Shown: positions 26,074 to 35,125 of the stretch, in pieces | How positions within the stretch are numbered: the first letter of the stretch is position 1 | Layout of the letters: every line of letters starts with the position of its first letter | NCBI GenBank assembly: GCA_012735215.1 | Contig: JAAYHX010000017.1 | Coordinates: 1 to 64,000, forward strand | Source of the DNA: Tissierellia bacterium | GTDB taxonomy: Bacteria; Bacillota; Clostridia; Tissierellales; Tepidimicrobiaceae | Reading direction: 5' to 3' | DNA: 64,000 bases | Notes under the pieces: generated by a model | Seen by the model: only the letters and a program-made list of their open reading frames with translations | The model's database searches: none | What the model was told of the DNA's origin: nothing | Program-made: the position numbers and the translations under genes

Positions 26074-27192
26074 ATGAACATAAAGAAAAAAGTTGTAATC
26101 TCTGGATACTACGGTTTCAACAATAGTGGTGACGACGCCATATTAAAAGCCATAGTTAAAGAATTAAGAAAGGCAGATTCATCCCTAGAAATCACTGTAT
26201 TATCAAAAAACCCTTCCGAAACAGAACAGGTTTACAAGATCAATGCTGTAAATAGGTTTAAACCCATAGAGATTATAAAGGCTATAAAAGGCTGTGATCT
26301 GTTTATAAGTGGAGGGGGCAGTTTGCTGCAGGATGTGACTAGTACCCGATCTATTCTGTATTATTTAGGGCTAATGAGGATAGCTAAATTCTTTAGAAAA
26401 CCCGTTATGGTCTATGCAAATGGAATAGGACCTATCAATAGAAGAATAAATAGGTTATGGACTAAAAACATATTAAACAAAGTGGACTTCATCACCTTAA
26501 GAGATGAAAATTCTAGGATATTTTTAGAGGAACTAGAAGTTACAAACAAGCGCATAAAGGTGACTGCAGATCCTGTTTTTACCCTGGAAGCCAGCCAGGA
26601 TAGCGTGGTAGATAATATATTTAAAACTGAAAGAATACCACAGGACAAACCTTTAGTGGGAGTTTCAATTAGAAGCTGGGAGAATGAGGAGAAAATACTT
26701 GATGTTGTATCTAAAGCAATAGATTATATGATATCCAATTATGATGTAAATGTGGTCTTGATTCCCATGCATTATCCAGAAGATTTATCTGTTAGTATAG
26801 AACTACTCAAAAGGGTAAATAGTGGAAGGTGCTTTGTTATCAGAAACACTTATAGTGTAGAAGACACCATGGGAATAATAGGAAGACTAGATATGATCAT
26901 TGCTATGAGACTACATTCATTGATATATGCGGCTAGTCAGTTGGTACCAATGATTGGCATAATATATGACCCTAAAGTAGAAGGATTTTTAAAGTCAATC
27001 CACATGGATAGGATGTTAAAGGTAGAGAATATAGGCTACTCTCAGATGGTTGATCATATAGATTTTGTATGGAATAACAGAAAGGAGCTTAAGAGCCACT
27101 TATGGGCCTTTGAAGAGAAGCTAGAACAGGAGGCTTTAACAAATGTTTCTATAGTTATGGAGCTTTTAAACAGTAGGTGGTGTTATGCATAA
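26074..27192 (+). CDS. csaB: Polysaccharide pyruvyl transferase CsaB
   Basis: 372 residues. The N-terminus VVISGYYGFNNSGDDAIL is the CsaB hallmark, followed by SGGGSLLQDVTS and the C-terminal IIAMRLHSLIYAA segment of the family. CsaB adds ketal-pyruvate to the secondary cell wall polysaccharide, creating the ligand for SLH-domain S-layer proteins (established in Bacillus anthracis and Thermus). The ATG at 26074 has GAGGAG seven bases upstream; a TTG at 26059 is less likely. The 3' end overlaps tagA by eight bases. No SLH-domain protein gene lies in the window. Confidence 0.93.
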   Translation: MNIKKKVVISGYYGFNNSGDDAILKAIVKELRKADSSLEITVLSKNPSETEQVYKINAVNRFKPIEIIKAIKGCDLFISGGGSLLQDVTSTRSILYYLGLMRIAKFFRKPVMVYANGIGPINRRINRLWTKNILNKVDFITLRDENSRIFLEELEVTNKRIKVTADPVFTLEASQDSVVDNIFKTERIPQDKPLVGVSIRSWENEEKILDVVSKAIDYMISNYDVNVVLIPMHYPEDLSVSIELLKRVNSGRCFVIRNTYSVEDTMGIIGRLDMIIAMRLHSLIYAASQLVPMIGIIYDPKVEGFLKSIHMDRMLKVENIGYSQMVDHIDFVWNNRKELKSHLWAFEEKLEQEALTNVSIVMELLNSRWCYA

Positions 27193-27940
27193 GGTAAAGA
27201 TATTTGGGGTGGAAATAGATAATGTAAGCTTTGATGAAGCAACAGAAATATTGGAAGGATTTTTGACAAGTGATAGATTAAATACCATATGTACTCCTAA
27301 TACGGAAATAGTAATGGCAGCTAAAGATAATCCAAGCTTGAAGGATCTAATTAACCAAAACGACCTAATCATACCCGATGGTATAGGCCTTATTTATGGT
27401 TCTAAAATTAGGAACAAGCCCTTAAAGGAAAGGGTTACTGGATTTGATCTATCTGTTAAGATGCTAGAGATGGCAGATGAAAAAGGGTATAGCCTATTTT
27501 TGCTTGGTGGCAAAGAAGGAGTAGCGAAGAAAGCTTCAGAGAACATTGTAAGTGAGTATCCAAACATCAGAATTGCAGGTTATCATCATGGTTATTTTAA
27601 AGGAAGCCATATTGGGCATGATAATCACCAAGAAGAAAAAAAGATTGTTGAGATGATAAATGAGTCCAAAACAGACATCATATTTGTTGGCCTTGGTTTT
27701 CCAAAACAGGAAATTTGGATAGCAAAGAACAAGGAGAGAATCCATGGGAAGGTCATCATTGGCAATGGCGGCACAATGGATATTCTAGCTGGAGTCAGCA
27801 AAAGAGCACCAGAGATATTTCAAAGGCTAGGTTTGGAATGGTTTTATAGACTAATAAGAGAGCCTACAAGAATTAAGCGACAACTAGCAATACCTAAATT
27901 TGTATTGTCTGTACTATTAGATAAAGAAGCAATTGAATGA
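27185..27940 (+). CDS. tagA: WecB/TagA/CpsF family N-acetylmannosaminyltransferase
   Basis: 251 residues. Signatures are present in order: CTPNTEIVMAA, LIIPDGIGLIYGSK, RVTGFDL, FLLGGKEGVAKKA, FVGLGFPKQEIWI, GNGGTMDILAGVSKRAPE and GLEWFYRLIREPTRIKR. The enzyme transfers ManNAc from UDP-ManNAc to GlcNAc on undecaprenyl diphosphate, an early step of wall teichoic acid and secondary wall polymer synthesis. With WecC and CsaB it marks this locus as making a ManNAc-containing, pyruvylated polymer (inference from the set). It overlaps csaB and closes the locus; YitT follows after 12 bases. Confidence 0.93.
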   Translation: MHKVKIFGVEIDNVSFDEATEILEGFLTSDRLNTICTPNTEIVMAAKDNPSLKDLINQNDLIIPDGIGLIYGSKIRNKPLKERVTGFDLSVKMLEMADEKGYSLFLLGGKEGVAKKASENIVSEYPNIRIAGYHHGYFKGSHIGHDNHQEEKKIVEMINESKTDIIFVGLGFPKQEIWIAKNKERIHGKVIIGNGGTMDILAGVSKRAPEIFQRLGLEWFYRLIREPTRIKRQLAIPKFVLSVLLDKEAIE

Positions 27941-27952
27941 GGAGGAGTAGAC

Positions 27953-28798
27953 ATGACACGAAGAAAGATATATGATTTAATAGGTTTAACCATCGGAACA
28001 CTTTTATTAGCATTTGCCTTAGCACTATTTCAAGAACCAAATATGATTGCCCCAGGTGGAGTAACTGGCTTTGCCATTGTCTTGAAAAAATTGACAGGTA
28101 TACCTGTATATTTAACTAACCTGCTGGTAAATATTCCATTATTTATAATAGGAATTATTCTACTTGGGAAGAATTTTGGATGGAAGACCTTATATTCAAC
28201 AGTTTTATTGTCTTTATTTTTGAAGATAATACCAGAAACTGCATTAACCAAGGATTTGCTTTTAGCTTCAATCTTTGGAGGACTTGTAGCAGGGGCTGGG
28301 CTAGGTATAGTGTTTAAGTTTGGTGGTACTACTGGGGGTACCGATCTGGCCGGCTCAATACTGAATAAACTATTTCCAGCCTTCAGCACATCACGATTTA
28401 TGATGGGCATAGACCTGATGGTAGTTGCATTTGCAGGTATAGTAGACCAGAAAGTAGAAACATCTCTATATTCTGTAATATCCTTGTTCATTACAGTTAA
28501 AGTTATTGACCTAGTCTTAGAAGGATTTGACAATTTAAAGGCCTTTATGATAATCACTGATAAACCTATGGAAATCAGTAGCAAAATAATGAAGGACTTA
28601 GATAGAGGTGTTACACTATTTAATGCTAAGGGTATGTATACTATGGAAGATAGGAATGTTCTCTTATGTGTAGTAAACAGGTATCAGTTTACAAAGATTA
28701 GAAACATAGTCTATGAAATAGACGAAGATGCCTTTGTAATGGTTGCTGATGTTTATGAAGTATTAGGGGAAGGTTTTAAAGAAATTGAAAAACTATAG
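27953..28798 (+). CDS. YitT family membrane protein (DUF161 + DUF2179)
   Basis: 281 residues: five or six membrane helices (about 1-190) with the family signature [11 protein letters not shown] and [17 protein letters not shown], then a soluble C-terminal DUF2179 domain (about 200-281, [16 protein letters not shown]... VYEVLGEGF). The function is unknown in general; transport has been suggested for the family. GGAGGAG precedes the ATG. It lies between tagA and the transketolase pair and may be co-transcribed with either. Confidence 0.88.
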   Translation: MTRRKIYDLIGLTIGTLLLAFALALFQEPNMIAPGGVTGFAIVLKKLTGIPVYLTNLLVNIPLFIIGIILLGKNFGWKTLYSTVLLSLFLKIIPETALTKDLLLASIFGGLVAGAGLGIVFKFGGTTGGTDLAGSILNKLFPAFSTSRFMMGIDLMVVAFAGIVDQKVETSLYSVISLFITVKVIDLVLEGFDNLKAFMIITDKPMEISSKIMKDLDRGVTLFNAKGMYTMEDRNVLLCVVNRYQFTKIRNIVYEIDEDAFVMVADVYEVLGEGFKEIEKL

Positions 28799-28808
28799 GA
28801 GGTCAAAT

Positions 28809-29630
28809 ATGGCTAGCTATGAGAATTTAGAAAAGATTGCAAACAACTTAAGAGTAGAAGTTATAAAAATGCTTAAGGAAGCAAAGTCTGGTCATCCTGG
28901 AGGATCTCTTTCAGCCTGTGAAATACTTACGGCTCTATACTTTAAGGAAATGAATGTGGATAGCAACAACCCAAACTGGCCAGAAAGAGACCGATTTGTT
29001 CTTTCAAAGGGTCATGCAGCTCCCATCCTTTATGCTGCACTAGCTGAGAAGGGCTTTTTCCCAAAAGAAGAGTTAATGACTTTAAGAAAGATAGACTCTA
29101 TGTTACAAGGCCATCCTGACATGAAGGGCACACCAGGTGTAGATATGACTACCGGCTCTCTAGGCCAAGGCCTTGCAGCAGCTAATGGGATGGCTATAGC
29201 AGGAAAGCTTGATAGTAAAGAGTATAGGGTATATGCCTTGCTTGGTGATGGAGAAGTTCAGGAAGGAATCATTTGGGAAGCAGCCATGCTTGCAGCCCAC
29301 TATCAATTGGATAATTTAACCGTATTTTTAGATCACAATGGTTTGCAAATAGATGGTTGGAACAGGGATGTAATGAATATAGAACCAATAGATGAAAAAT
29401 TTAAGGCCTTTGGTTGGTATGTAATTAATATAGATGGTCATTCCTTTGAAGAGATTTTTATGGCCTTGGAGGAAGCTAAGAACACAAAAGGAAAACCAAC
29501 CATTATCATAGCAAAAACTGTTAAAGGGAAAGGTGTTTCTTTTATGGAAGATCAGGTTGACTGGCATGGCAAAGCACCTTCAGAAGAAGAAGCAGCTAAA
29601 GCCCTAGAAGAACTAGGAGGTGTGTTTTAG
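28809..29630 (+). CDS. Transketolase, N-terminal (TPP-binding) subunit
   Basis: 273 residues corresponding to the first third of full-length transketolase: [46 protein letters not shown] and the TPP/metal motif [13 protein letters not shown]...DHNGLQIDG. Anaerobic Firmicutes and archaea often encode transketolase as two genes. The ATG at 28809 follows ATAGGAGG at six bases; a longer frame from 28785 overlaps yitT and is not needed. The partner subunit starts at the base after the stop. It acts in the non-oxidative pentose phosphate pathway. Confidence 0.95.
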   Translation: MASYENLEKIANNLRVEVIKMLKEAKSGHPGGSLSACEILTALYFKEMNVDSNNPNWPERDRFVLSKGHAAPILYAALAEKGFFPKEELMTLRKIDSMLQGHPDMKGTPGVDMTTGSLGQGLAAANGMAIAGKLDSKEYRVYALLGDGEVQEGIIWEAAMLAAHYQLDNLTVFLDHNGLQIDGWNRDVMNIEPIDEKFKAFGWYVINIDGHSFEEIFMALEEAKNTKGKPTIIIAKTVKGKGVSFMEDQVDWHGKAPSEEEAAKALEELGGVF

Positions 29631-30566
29631 ATGGCTAATATGATAGCTACAAGAGACGCATATGGTGAAGCTTTAAAGGAACTAGGAGAGATCAATAAGG
29701 ATATAGTAGTACTAGATGCAGATCTTTCAGGTTCTACTAAGACTGCCGTGTTTAAAAAGGCTTTTCCTGAGAGATTCTTTAATGTAGGTATTGCAGAGCA
29801 AAATCTAATGGCTACAGCTGCAGGTTTGGCTACTACTGGCAAGATACCATTTGCTAGTACCTTTGCTATCTTTGCAACTGGAAGAGCCTATGAAATAATA
29901 AGGAATTCTGTTGCATACCCAAAGCTAAATGTAAAAATTGCAGCAACCCATGCTGGATTGACTGTTGGTGAGGATGGGGCAACCCATCAAGCCCTTGAGG
30001 ATATCAGCCTAATGAGAAGCATACCAAATATGGTTGTTCTATGTCCAGCAGATGCAGTGGAGACAAAAAAATGTGTATTCAAGGCGGCAGAACACAATGG
30101 ACCAGTATACATTAGATTAGGTAGAAGCAAGGTGCCTGTAATCTTAGATGAAGATTATGAATTTGAGATAGGAAAAAGTGTCCAGTTAAGAAACGGAAGT
30201 GATGTGACTATAATAGCTACAGGGGTTATGGTTGCTAAGGCCTTAGAAGCATGTGATAAGTTGGCAGAAGAAAATATATCTGCAAGAGTAATAAATATAT
30301 CAACCATAAAGCCCATTGATAAAGATATCATCATAAAGGCTGCAAAGGAAACTAAAGGAATTGTTACAGTAGAGGAGCACAATATAATTGGTGGCCTTGG
30401 CAGTGCAGTAGCAGAAGTACTTGCTGAGAATCATCCTGCTCATATAGTCAGGATTGGTACAATGGATACTTTTGGAGAATCAGGAGATGGAAACAAGCTT
30501 TTAGATAAATATGGTTTAAATGCAGAAAACATAGTTGCTAAGGCAAAGGAACTATTAAATAAATAA
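29631..30566 (+). CDS. Transketolase, C-terminal (pyrimidine-binding) subunit
   Basis: 311 residues. The pyrimidine-binding domain carries FFNVGIAEQNLMATAAGLA, whose Glu activates TPP, then FASTFAIFATGRAYE and THAGLTVGEDGATHQ. A transketolase C-terminal domain follows (about 185-311). AGGAGG precedes it inside the first subunit's end, with no gap between the genes, giving equal synthesis of both subunits. Terminator follows. Confidence 0.95.
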   Translation: MANMIATRDAYGEALKELGEINKDIVVLDADLSGSTKTAVFKKAFPERFFNVGIAEQNLMATAAGLATTGKIPFASTFAIFATGRAYEIIRNSVAYPKLNVKIAATHAGLTVGEDGATHQALEDISLMRSIPNMVVLCPADAVETKKCVFKAAEHNGPVYIRLGRSKVPVILDEDYEFEIGKSVQLRNGSDVTIIATGVMVAKALEACDKLAEENISARVINISTIKPIDKDIIIKAAKETKGIVTVEEHNIIGGLGSAVAEVLAENHPAHIVRIGTMDTFGESGDGNKLLDKYGLNAENIVAKAKELLNK

Positions 30567-30579
30567 AGAGATATAGATG

Positions 30580-30609
30580 AAATAGCACCGATATTTTGGT
30601 GCTATTTTT
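30580..30609 (+). terminator. Rho-independent terminator after the transketolase pair
   Basis: AAATAGCACC and GGTGCTATTT form a perfect stem around GATATTTT, followed by TTTC. Confidence 0.88.
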
Positions 30610-30678
30610 CAATTGTAAAACATAAACCCCAATCCTATAGAATATGATGAATTAAGAGAGCTATTAGGAGGGGTTTAT

Positions 30679-31122
30679 GTGAAAAAACGGAATACCATTA
30701 TTGCCGGAATAGTAATAATACTATTATTGAGCATATTGATTGCTATAAAATTATTGAATAAGGGTGATAATGAAGTGAGATTTAAAGTTTTGAGTTCATC
30801 GGAGATTCCTGAGAAGATAAAGGAGATCCTTCCCAAATACCTATCAGAGGAAAAGGCTTTAACCTGTAGATTGAATAAAGAAATATATGTGGTTGTCACT
30901 AGGGGTGAGAAGAAAACAGGAGGATATGGTGTAGAGGTGGAAAAGATAATCAAGGAGGAAAAGGACAATGGAGATTTTGACCTAACTGTAGTAGCTAAAT
31001 ATTATGATCCTGACCCTGATGAAATAGTAACCCAAGGATTTGATTATCCATTTACAATTGTTAAGACTGAATTGGAAGAGATGCCAAAGAGAATAAACTT
31101 AAAAGTAGAGTATGAAGAATAA
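30679..31122 (+). CDS. PrcB C-terminal-like domain protein, membrane anchored
   Basis: 147 residues with GTG start and AGGAGGG nearby. One N-terminal membrane helix (6-23) is followed by an extracytoplasmic domain with IYVVVTRGEKKTGGYGVEVE and a late YPFTIVKTE strand. The 'G-x-K-x-T-GGY-x-V' pattern is the hallmark of the PrcB C-terminal domain, named after a subunit of the Treponema dentilisin complex. Its function in Firmicutes is not known. The end overlaps a possible 51-codon gene, and a Lon-family protease follows. No lipobox. Confidence 0.8.
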   Translation: MKKRNTIIAGIVIILLLSILIAIKLLNKGDNEVRFKVLSSSEIPEKIKEILPKYLSEEKALTCRLNKEIYVVVTRGEKKTGGYGVEVEKIIKEEKDNGDFDLTVVAKYYDPDPDEIVTQGFDYPFTIVKTELEEMPKRINLKVEYEE

Positions 31123-31267
31123 TTTAACCTTCTTAGACGACCAAGGGAAAATATTGGTCGTCATTTTATTAACATTATCAATACTAGGAAGTGGGGCATA
31201 TTATGCATACAAGAAAACACTGATGTATACTACAATATTTGGGTATATATCTCATAACCGGGGGTGA
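31112..31267 (+). CDS. Possible small membrane protein of 51 residues
   Basis: An ATG at 31112 opens an uninterrupted 51-codon frame ending with TGA at 31265-31267, four bases before the next gene. It fills the gap exactly, overlapping the end of the PrcB-like gene by 11 bases. The peptide has a polar start (MKNNLTFLDDQGK), one hydrophobic helix (ILVVILLTLSILGSGAYYAY, about residues 14-33), a KK pair just after it and a polar tail. The ribosome site is poor (AGAG), so coupling to the preceding gene would be needed. Against it: a hairpin GACGACCAA/TTGGTCGTC (31137-31163) inside could be a terminator, though its T-run is weak. Confidence 0.4.
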   Translation: MKNNLTFLDDQGKILVVILLTLSILGSGAYYAYKKTLMYTTIFGYISHNRG

Positions 31268-31271
31268 GTAG

Positions 31272-33656
31272 ATGAAGGAGAATTTTGTAGTTCCAAAAGA
31301 AAAGTTGAAGAAGGAATGCCAATGTGAAATATTCAATGGGATAACCACTAAGGACTTACCGGCATCCAGTGAGCTAATAGGTCAAGAAAGGGCAATGGAA
31401 GCTTTAAAGTATGGTCTTTCTATCAATAGAAAAGGCTACAATATATATGTTTCAGGCCTTACAGGCACTGGTAAAAACAGCTATTCTCTTTTAGTAGCCA
31501 ATGAATTTGCTAGTAAGAAAGAGCCTCCAAAAGATTGGTGCTATGTATATAATTTTAAAAGGCCAGATGCACCTAGAGCAATAAGCATGGCCAATGGACA
31601 AGGAAAAATATTTAAGAAGGACGTAGAAAATGCCATTGAAAATTTAAAAATAGAAATCCCTAAAGCATTAACCTCAAAGGAATATGAAAACAGGAGGAGT
31701 TTGATTTACTCATCTTATCAGTCTAAAGCCCAAGAGATCTTGGAGGAGTTAAATGAACTGGCTAAAGAATATAATTTCATGTTTAGACAAACAGATAAGG
31801 GCATATTAAACATTCCCATGAAGGATGGCAGACCTATGACAGATGAAGAGTTAGACAATCTTTCTGAGGAAGAAGTACAGAAGCTGATGAACGACTCCAA
31901 CGAGTTAAACCAAGAATCCTATGAGTACATTAAAAGAATTAGGGAGTTGGAGAAAAAGCTAATTAAGGAAATAGAAAAGCTTAGAGAAAGCAAAGTCATG
32001 GAAGTATTAGATGTATACTTGGAGTCACTAATTGACAAGTATAGGGAAAACAAGGAAGTATGTGAGTATTTGAAGGATTTTAAGATAGATATTGTTAACA
32101 ATTATGACTTGTTTCTAGGAAAGGATGAAAAGAAGACCCTATCCAAGTTTGGCTTAATGGAAAGCTCCACCGATGACATCATGAAAAGGTATGAAGTAAA
32201 TCTTTTCATGAGCAATAATGGTAAAACTCATGCCCCTGTTATCAGGGAGATGAACCCCACCTATTACAATCTGTTTGGAAAGATTGAATATGTAAATGAA
32301 ATGGGAGGATTTAAGACCGATCACACAAAGATTAGACCTGGAGCTTTACATGAGGCTAATGGTGGATATATCATATTACAGGCTAAAGACGTTCTAATGA
32401 GTCCACATGCTTGGGATGGATTAAAAAGGGCCTTGATTACTGAAAAGATTAGGGTGGAGAATATAACTGGACTAAATATAATATCTGAAACTTTGACTCC
32501 AGAACCAATCCCCTTAGATGTAAAGGTAATACTGATTGGAGACCCTTATACCTATCAGTTGCTATATGCATATGATGATGATTTTAAGAAACTATTCAAA
32601 ATAAGGGCGGATTTTGATTTGGAAATGGATAGAAATGAAGAAAATATTAGAAAGATAGGCTCCTTTGTAGCATACCAATGTAAAGAGCAGAACCTAAAAC
32701 CCTTTGACAAAACAGCCTTATCAGCTATTATTGAATACAGCAGCAGACTTGCAGCCCATCAGAATAAGCTTACTGCAAAGTTTAACCAATTGGTAGAAGT
32801 TATATATGAAGCTGACCAATGGGCAAGTATAAATAATAAATCCATAGTAACTAGGGATGAAATCAAACTAGCCATTGATAAGAAAAACTTCAGAAGCAGC
32901 ATATATGAGGAAAAAATAATAGAAGCCATTGAAAACGGATCAATAATCATAGACACTAAGGGAGAAAAGATTGGAGAGATAAATGGCTTATCTGTAATCA
33001 ATGTAGGACAATATGTATTTGGTAGACCTAGCAAAATAACAGTAAATACTTTTGCCGGTAAGGAAGGCATTATAAACATAGAAAGAGAAGTGAACCAGTC
33101 TGGGAGCATACACGATAAGGGAGTTTTAATATTGGGAGGTTACTTGGGAGAAAAATACGCTCAAGACTTTCCTTTAACTCTTACTGCAAGTATAACCTTC
33201 GAACAATCCTATAGTGGAGTAGATGGGGACAGTGCTTCTAGTACAGAATTGTATGCATTGCTATCCAGCTTGGCGGAAAAGCCAATAAAACAATCCATAG
33301 CAGTAACAGGATCCGTAAACCAAAAAGGATTGATACAGCCAATTGGTGGAGTAAATGAAAAAATTGAAGGCTTCTACAAAATATGTAAGCTGAAAGGGCT
33401 TACAGGAGAGGAAGGAGTTATCATTCCTTATCAGAACATAGTAAATCTAATGTTAGATGATGAAGTGATAGACGCGGTTGATAAGGGAAGGTTTAAGATA
33501 TATGCTGTCAAGACCATAGATGAAGGCATAGAAATATTAACAGGTGTTAAAGCAGGCAAGCAAAATGAAAAAGGCCAATATGAAAAAGGTACCATAAACT
33601 ATCTTGTACAGGAGAAGCTAAGATATTATTCTCAACTGAGCAAAAGTTATGAGTAA
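31272..33656 (+). CDS. Lon-family ATP-dependent protease, LonB/AAA-type
   Basis: 794 residues. Walker A SGLTGTGKNS is at 61-70, followed by a long helical insertion (about 120-260) and an AAA core with GALHEANGGYIILQAKDVL. The C-terminal Lon (S16) peptidase has catalytic Ser654 in VDGDSASS and Lys697 in GGVNEKIEGF. The architecture, with a peptidase domain C-terminal to an AAA module carrying a large insertion, is that of the bacterial Lon-like (YcbZ/LonB) ATP-binding proteases rather than classical LonA, which has a LAN domain. GGGGGTGA precedes the ATG. A two-way terminator follows. Confidence 0.9.
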   Translation: MKENFVVPKEKLKKECQCEIFNGITTKDLPASSELIGQERAMEALKYGLSINRKGYNIYVSGLTGTGKNSYSLLVANEFASKKEPPKDWCYVYNFKRPDAPRAISMANGQGKIFKKDVENAIENLKIEIPKALTSKEYENRRSLIYSSYQSKAQEILEELNELAKEYNFMFRQTDKGILNIPMKDGRPMTDEELDNLSEEEVQKLMNDSNELNQESYEYIKRIRELEKKLIKEIEKLRESKVMEVLDVYLESLIDKYRENKEVCEYLKDFKIDIVNNYDLFLGKDEKKTLSKFGLMESSTDDIMKRYEVNLFMSNNGKTHAPVIREMNPTYYNLFGKIEYVNEMGGFKTDHTKIRPGALHEANGGYIILQAKDVLMSPHAWDGLKRALITEKIRVENITGLNIISETLTPEPIPLDVKVILIGDPYTYQLLYAYDDDFKKLFKIRADFDLEMDRNEENIRKIGSFVAYQCKEQNLKPFDKTALSAIIEYSSRLAAHQNKLTAKFNQLVEVIYEADQWASINNKSIVTRDEIKLAIDKKNFRSSIYEEKIIEAIENGSIIIDTKGEKIGEINGLSVINVGQYVFGRPSKITVNTFAGKEGIINIEREVNQSGSIHDKGVLILGGYLGEKYAQDFPLTLTASITFEQSYSGVDGDSASSTELYALLSSLAEKPIKQSIAVTGSVNQKGLIQPIGGVNEKIEGFYKICKLKGLTGEEGVIIPYQNIVNLMLDDEVIDAVDKGRFKIYAVKTIDEGIEILTGVKAGKQNEKGQYEKGTINYLVQEKLRYYSQLSKSYE

Positions 33657-33686
33657 GGGTAGACTCTAATCTACCCTTATTTTTTA
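33655..33686. terminator. Bidirectional terminator after the Lon-like gene
   Basis: AAGGGTAGA and TCTACCCTT form a nine-base stem with a six-base loop, followed on the plus strand by ATTTTTTATT. It overlaps the end of the convergent cyclo-ligase gene, whose transcript it may also end. Confidence 0.8.
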
Positions 33687-34258
33687 TTGCCTTTACAGTC
33701 TATAAGCCTTTCTTCTGTGATAATATAGTTTACAGGAATATCATAGGTATCTATAGGTATATCTTCAGAGAGCTGCATTTCATAACACAGTCCGATTTTG
33801 ATAACAGAATCTATTCCCCCTAAAAACCTATCGTAATACCCTCCTCCATAGCCTATCCTATATCCATCTTCTCTAAATATCAATCCAGGGACTAATACCA
33901 TATCAATTTCTTCTGGGTCAACTTCTCTAATGTATTCTTTCTTTGGAGTTAGGATATTGTAATAGCCTATTTCCAACTCACTAGCAAAATCTTGAATTTC
34001 TGAGACCATCATTCTCTTTTCTTTAGATAGGGTTATAGGTACTCCTATTCTCTTCCCCATATTAATGGATTCTTTGATTATTTCATGAGTGTCTACTTCT
34101 TCTTCTGTGCTTATGAAGGTAAAAATAAAATTAGCTTTTTTAAACAGTTCTAAACTAAAGAGTCTCTCTTTAATCCTATTAGATTTTTCCTTTCTTTCCT
34201 CTTGGGGAATATTTTTTCTTCTTTCCATCATTGCTTTCCTTAAGGCTTTTTTATCCAA
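33677..34258 (-). CDS. 5-formyltetrahydrofolate cyclo-ligase
   Basis: About 193 residues. It converts 5-formyl-THF to methenyl-THF with ATP. The family pattern is present: KKALRKAMMERRKN at the N-terminus (phosphate contacts), FTFISTEEEVDT, and the C-terminal LVPGLIFREDGYRIGYGGGYYDRFL motif. The start is uncertain: GTG codons at 34267 and 34264 almost touch the AAAGG site, while a TTG at 34258 lies nine bases from it and is my choice. Single gene on the minus strand, ending at the shared terminator. Confidence 0.93.
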   Translation of the reverse strand: MDKKALRKAMMERRKNIPQEERKEKSNRIKERLFSLELFKKANFIFTFISTEEEVDTHEIIKESINMGKRIGVPITLSKEKRMMVSEIQDFASELEIGYYNILTPKKEYIREVDPEEIDMVLVPGLIFREDGYRIGYGGGYYDRFLGGIDSVIKIGLCYEMQLSEDIPIDTYDIPVNYIITEERLIDCKGNKK

Positions 34259-34385
34259 AAACACCACCCTTTACTGTTTATTTATTGTTTTCTTTATATT
34301 ATAATATATAATTAAAGTAAAGCATTAACTGATTTAAAATCTTATAAAATGTTTAATAGTTTCAAACTAACACTTGTTTAGAATG

Positions 34386-34394
34386 TGTTATAAT
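34386..34394 (+). promoter_or_regulatory. Extended -10 promoter for the ftsEX operon
   Basis: TGTTATAAT, an extended -10 with perfect TATAAT, lies 45 bases before ftsE. No convincing -35 is present. Confidence 0.5.
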
Positions 34395-34438
34395 TATATT
34401 ATTGGCAAAATAAACGGTAAATATCGAGGTGAAATACA

Positions 34439-35125
34439 TTGATCAAATTTATAAATGTAGATAAAGAGTATGCAAATGGAGTAAAGGCATTGTCTAATAT
34501 TAACCTGTCAATAGGAAAGGGAGATTTTGTTTTTCTAGTTGGCCCAAGTGGAGCAGGTAAATCTACTTTAATAAAGTTGATTTTAAAGGAGGAAAATCCT
34601 TCTTCAGGTAGAATATATTTAAATAATATGGATATCACCAATGTAAAGAATAGGAGGATACCATACATAAGAAGAAATGTTGGAGTAGTTTTCCAAGACT
34701 TTAGGCTTTTACCCAATAAAACCGTATATGAAAATGTAGCCTTTGCCATGGAAATAGTTGGCTCCCACCCCAAGGAAATAAGAAGAAGTGTTCCTACAGT
34801 ACTAGGTATGGTAAATTTAAGCAAAAAGGCGGACTGTTATCCTGATCAGCTATCAGGAGGAGAACATCAAAGAGTTGCAATAGCAAGGGCTATAGTAAAC
34901 AATCCACCAGTATTGATTGCTGACGAACCTACCGGAAACTTAGATCCTGATACTGCATGGGAAATAATGAAACTGCTAAGAGATATAAATAGACGTGGGA
35001 CAACCGTTCTGATGGCAACCCATGCCAAAGATATAGTAGATGCTATGCAGAAGAGGGTTATAGAGATTGAAAAAGGGGTCATAGTAAGAGACGAAGAAAA
35101 GGGTGTGTATGAGCATGAAATTTAG
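34439..35125 (+). CDS. ftsE: Cell division ATP-binding protein FtsE
   Basis: 228 residues; TTG start with GAGGTG before it. Walker A GPSGAGKST, FQDFRLLPNKTVYENVAFAM (typical for FtsE), signature LSGGEHQRVAIARA, Walker B VLIADEPTGNLDP and the switch His in ATHAKD. With FtsX it forms an ABC-type complex that does not transport but drives conformational activation of peptidoglycan hydrolases. The gene overlaps ftsX by about 17 bases. The extended -10 promoter upstream heads this operon. Confidence 0.97.
   Translation: MIKFINVDKEYANGVKALSNINLSIGKGDFVFLVGPSGAGKSTLIKLILKEENPSSGRIYLNNMDITNVKNRRIPYIRRNVGVVFQDFRLLPNKTVYENVAFAMEIVGSHPKEIRRSVPTVLGMVNLSKKADCYPDQLSGGEHQRVAIARAIVNNPPVLIADEPTGNLDPDTAWEIMKLLRDINRRGTTVLMATHAKDIVDAMQKRVIEIEKGVIVRDEEKGVYEHEI

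Noticed and set aside
31137-31170. Hairpin GACGACCAA/TTGGTCGTC as a firm terminator
   Set aside because: The stem is good, but the following ATTTTATT is a weak T-tract and it lies inside a plausible small gene, so it is discussed there rather than listed.
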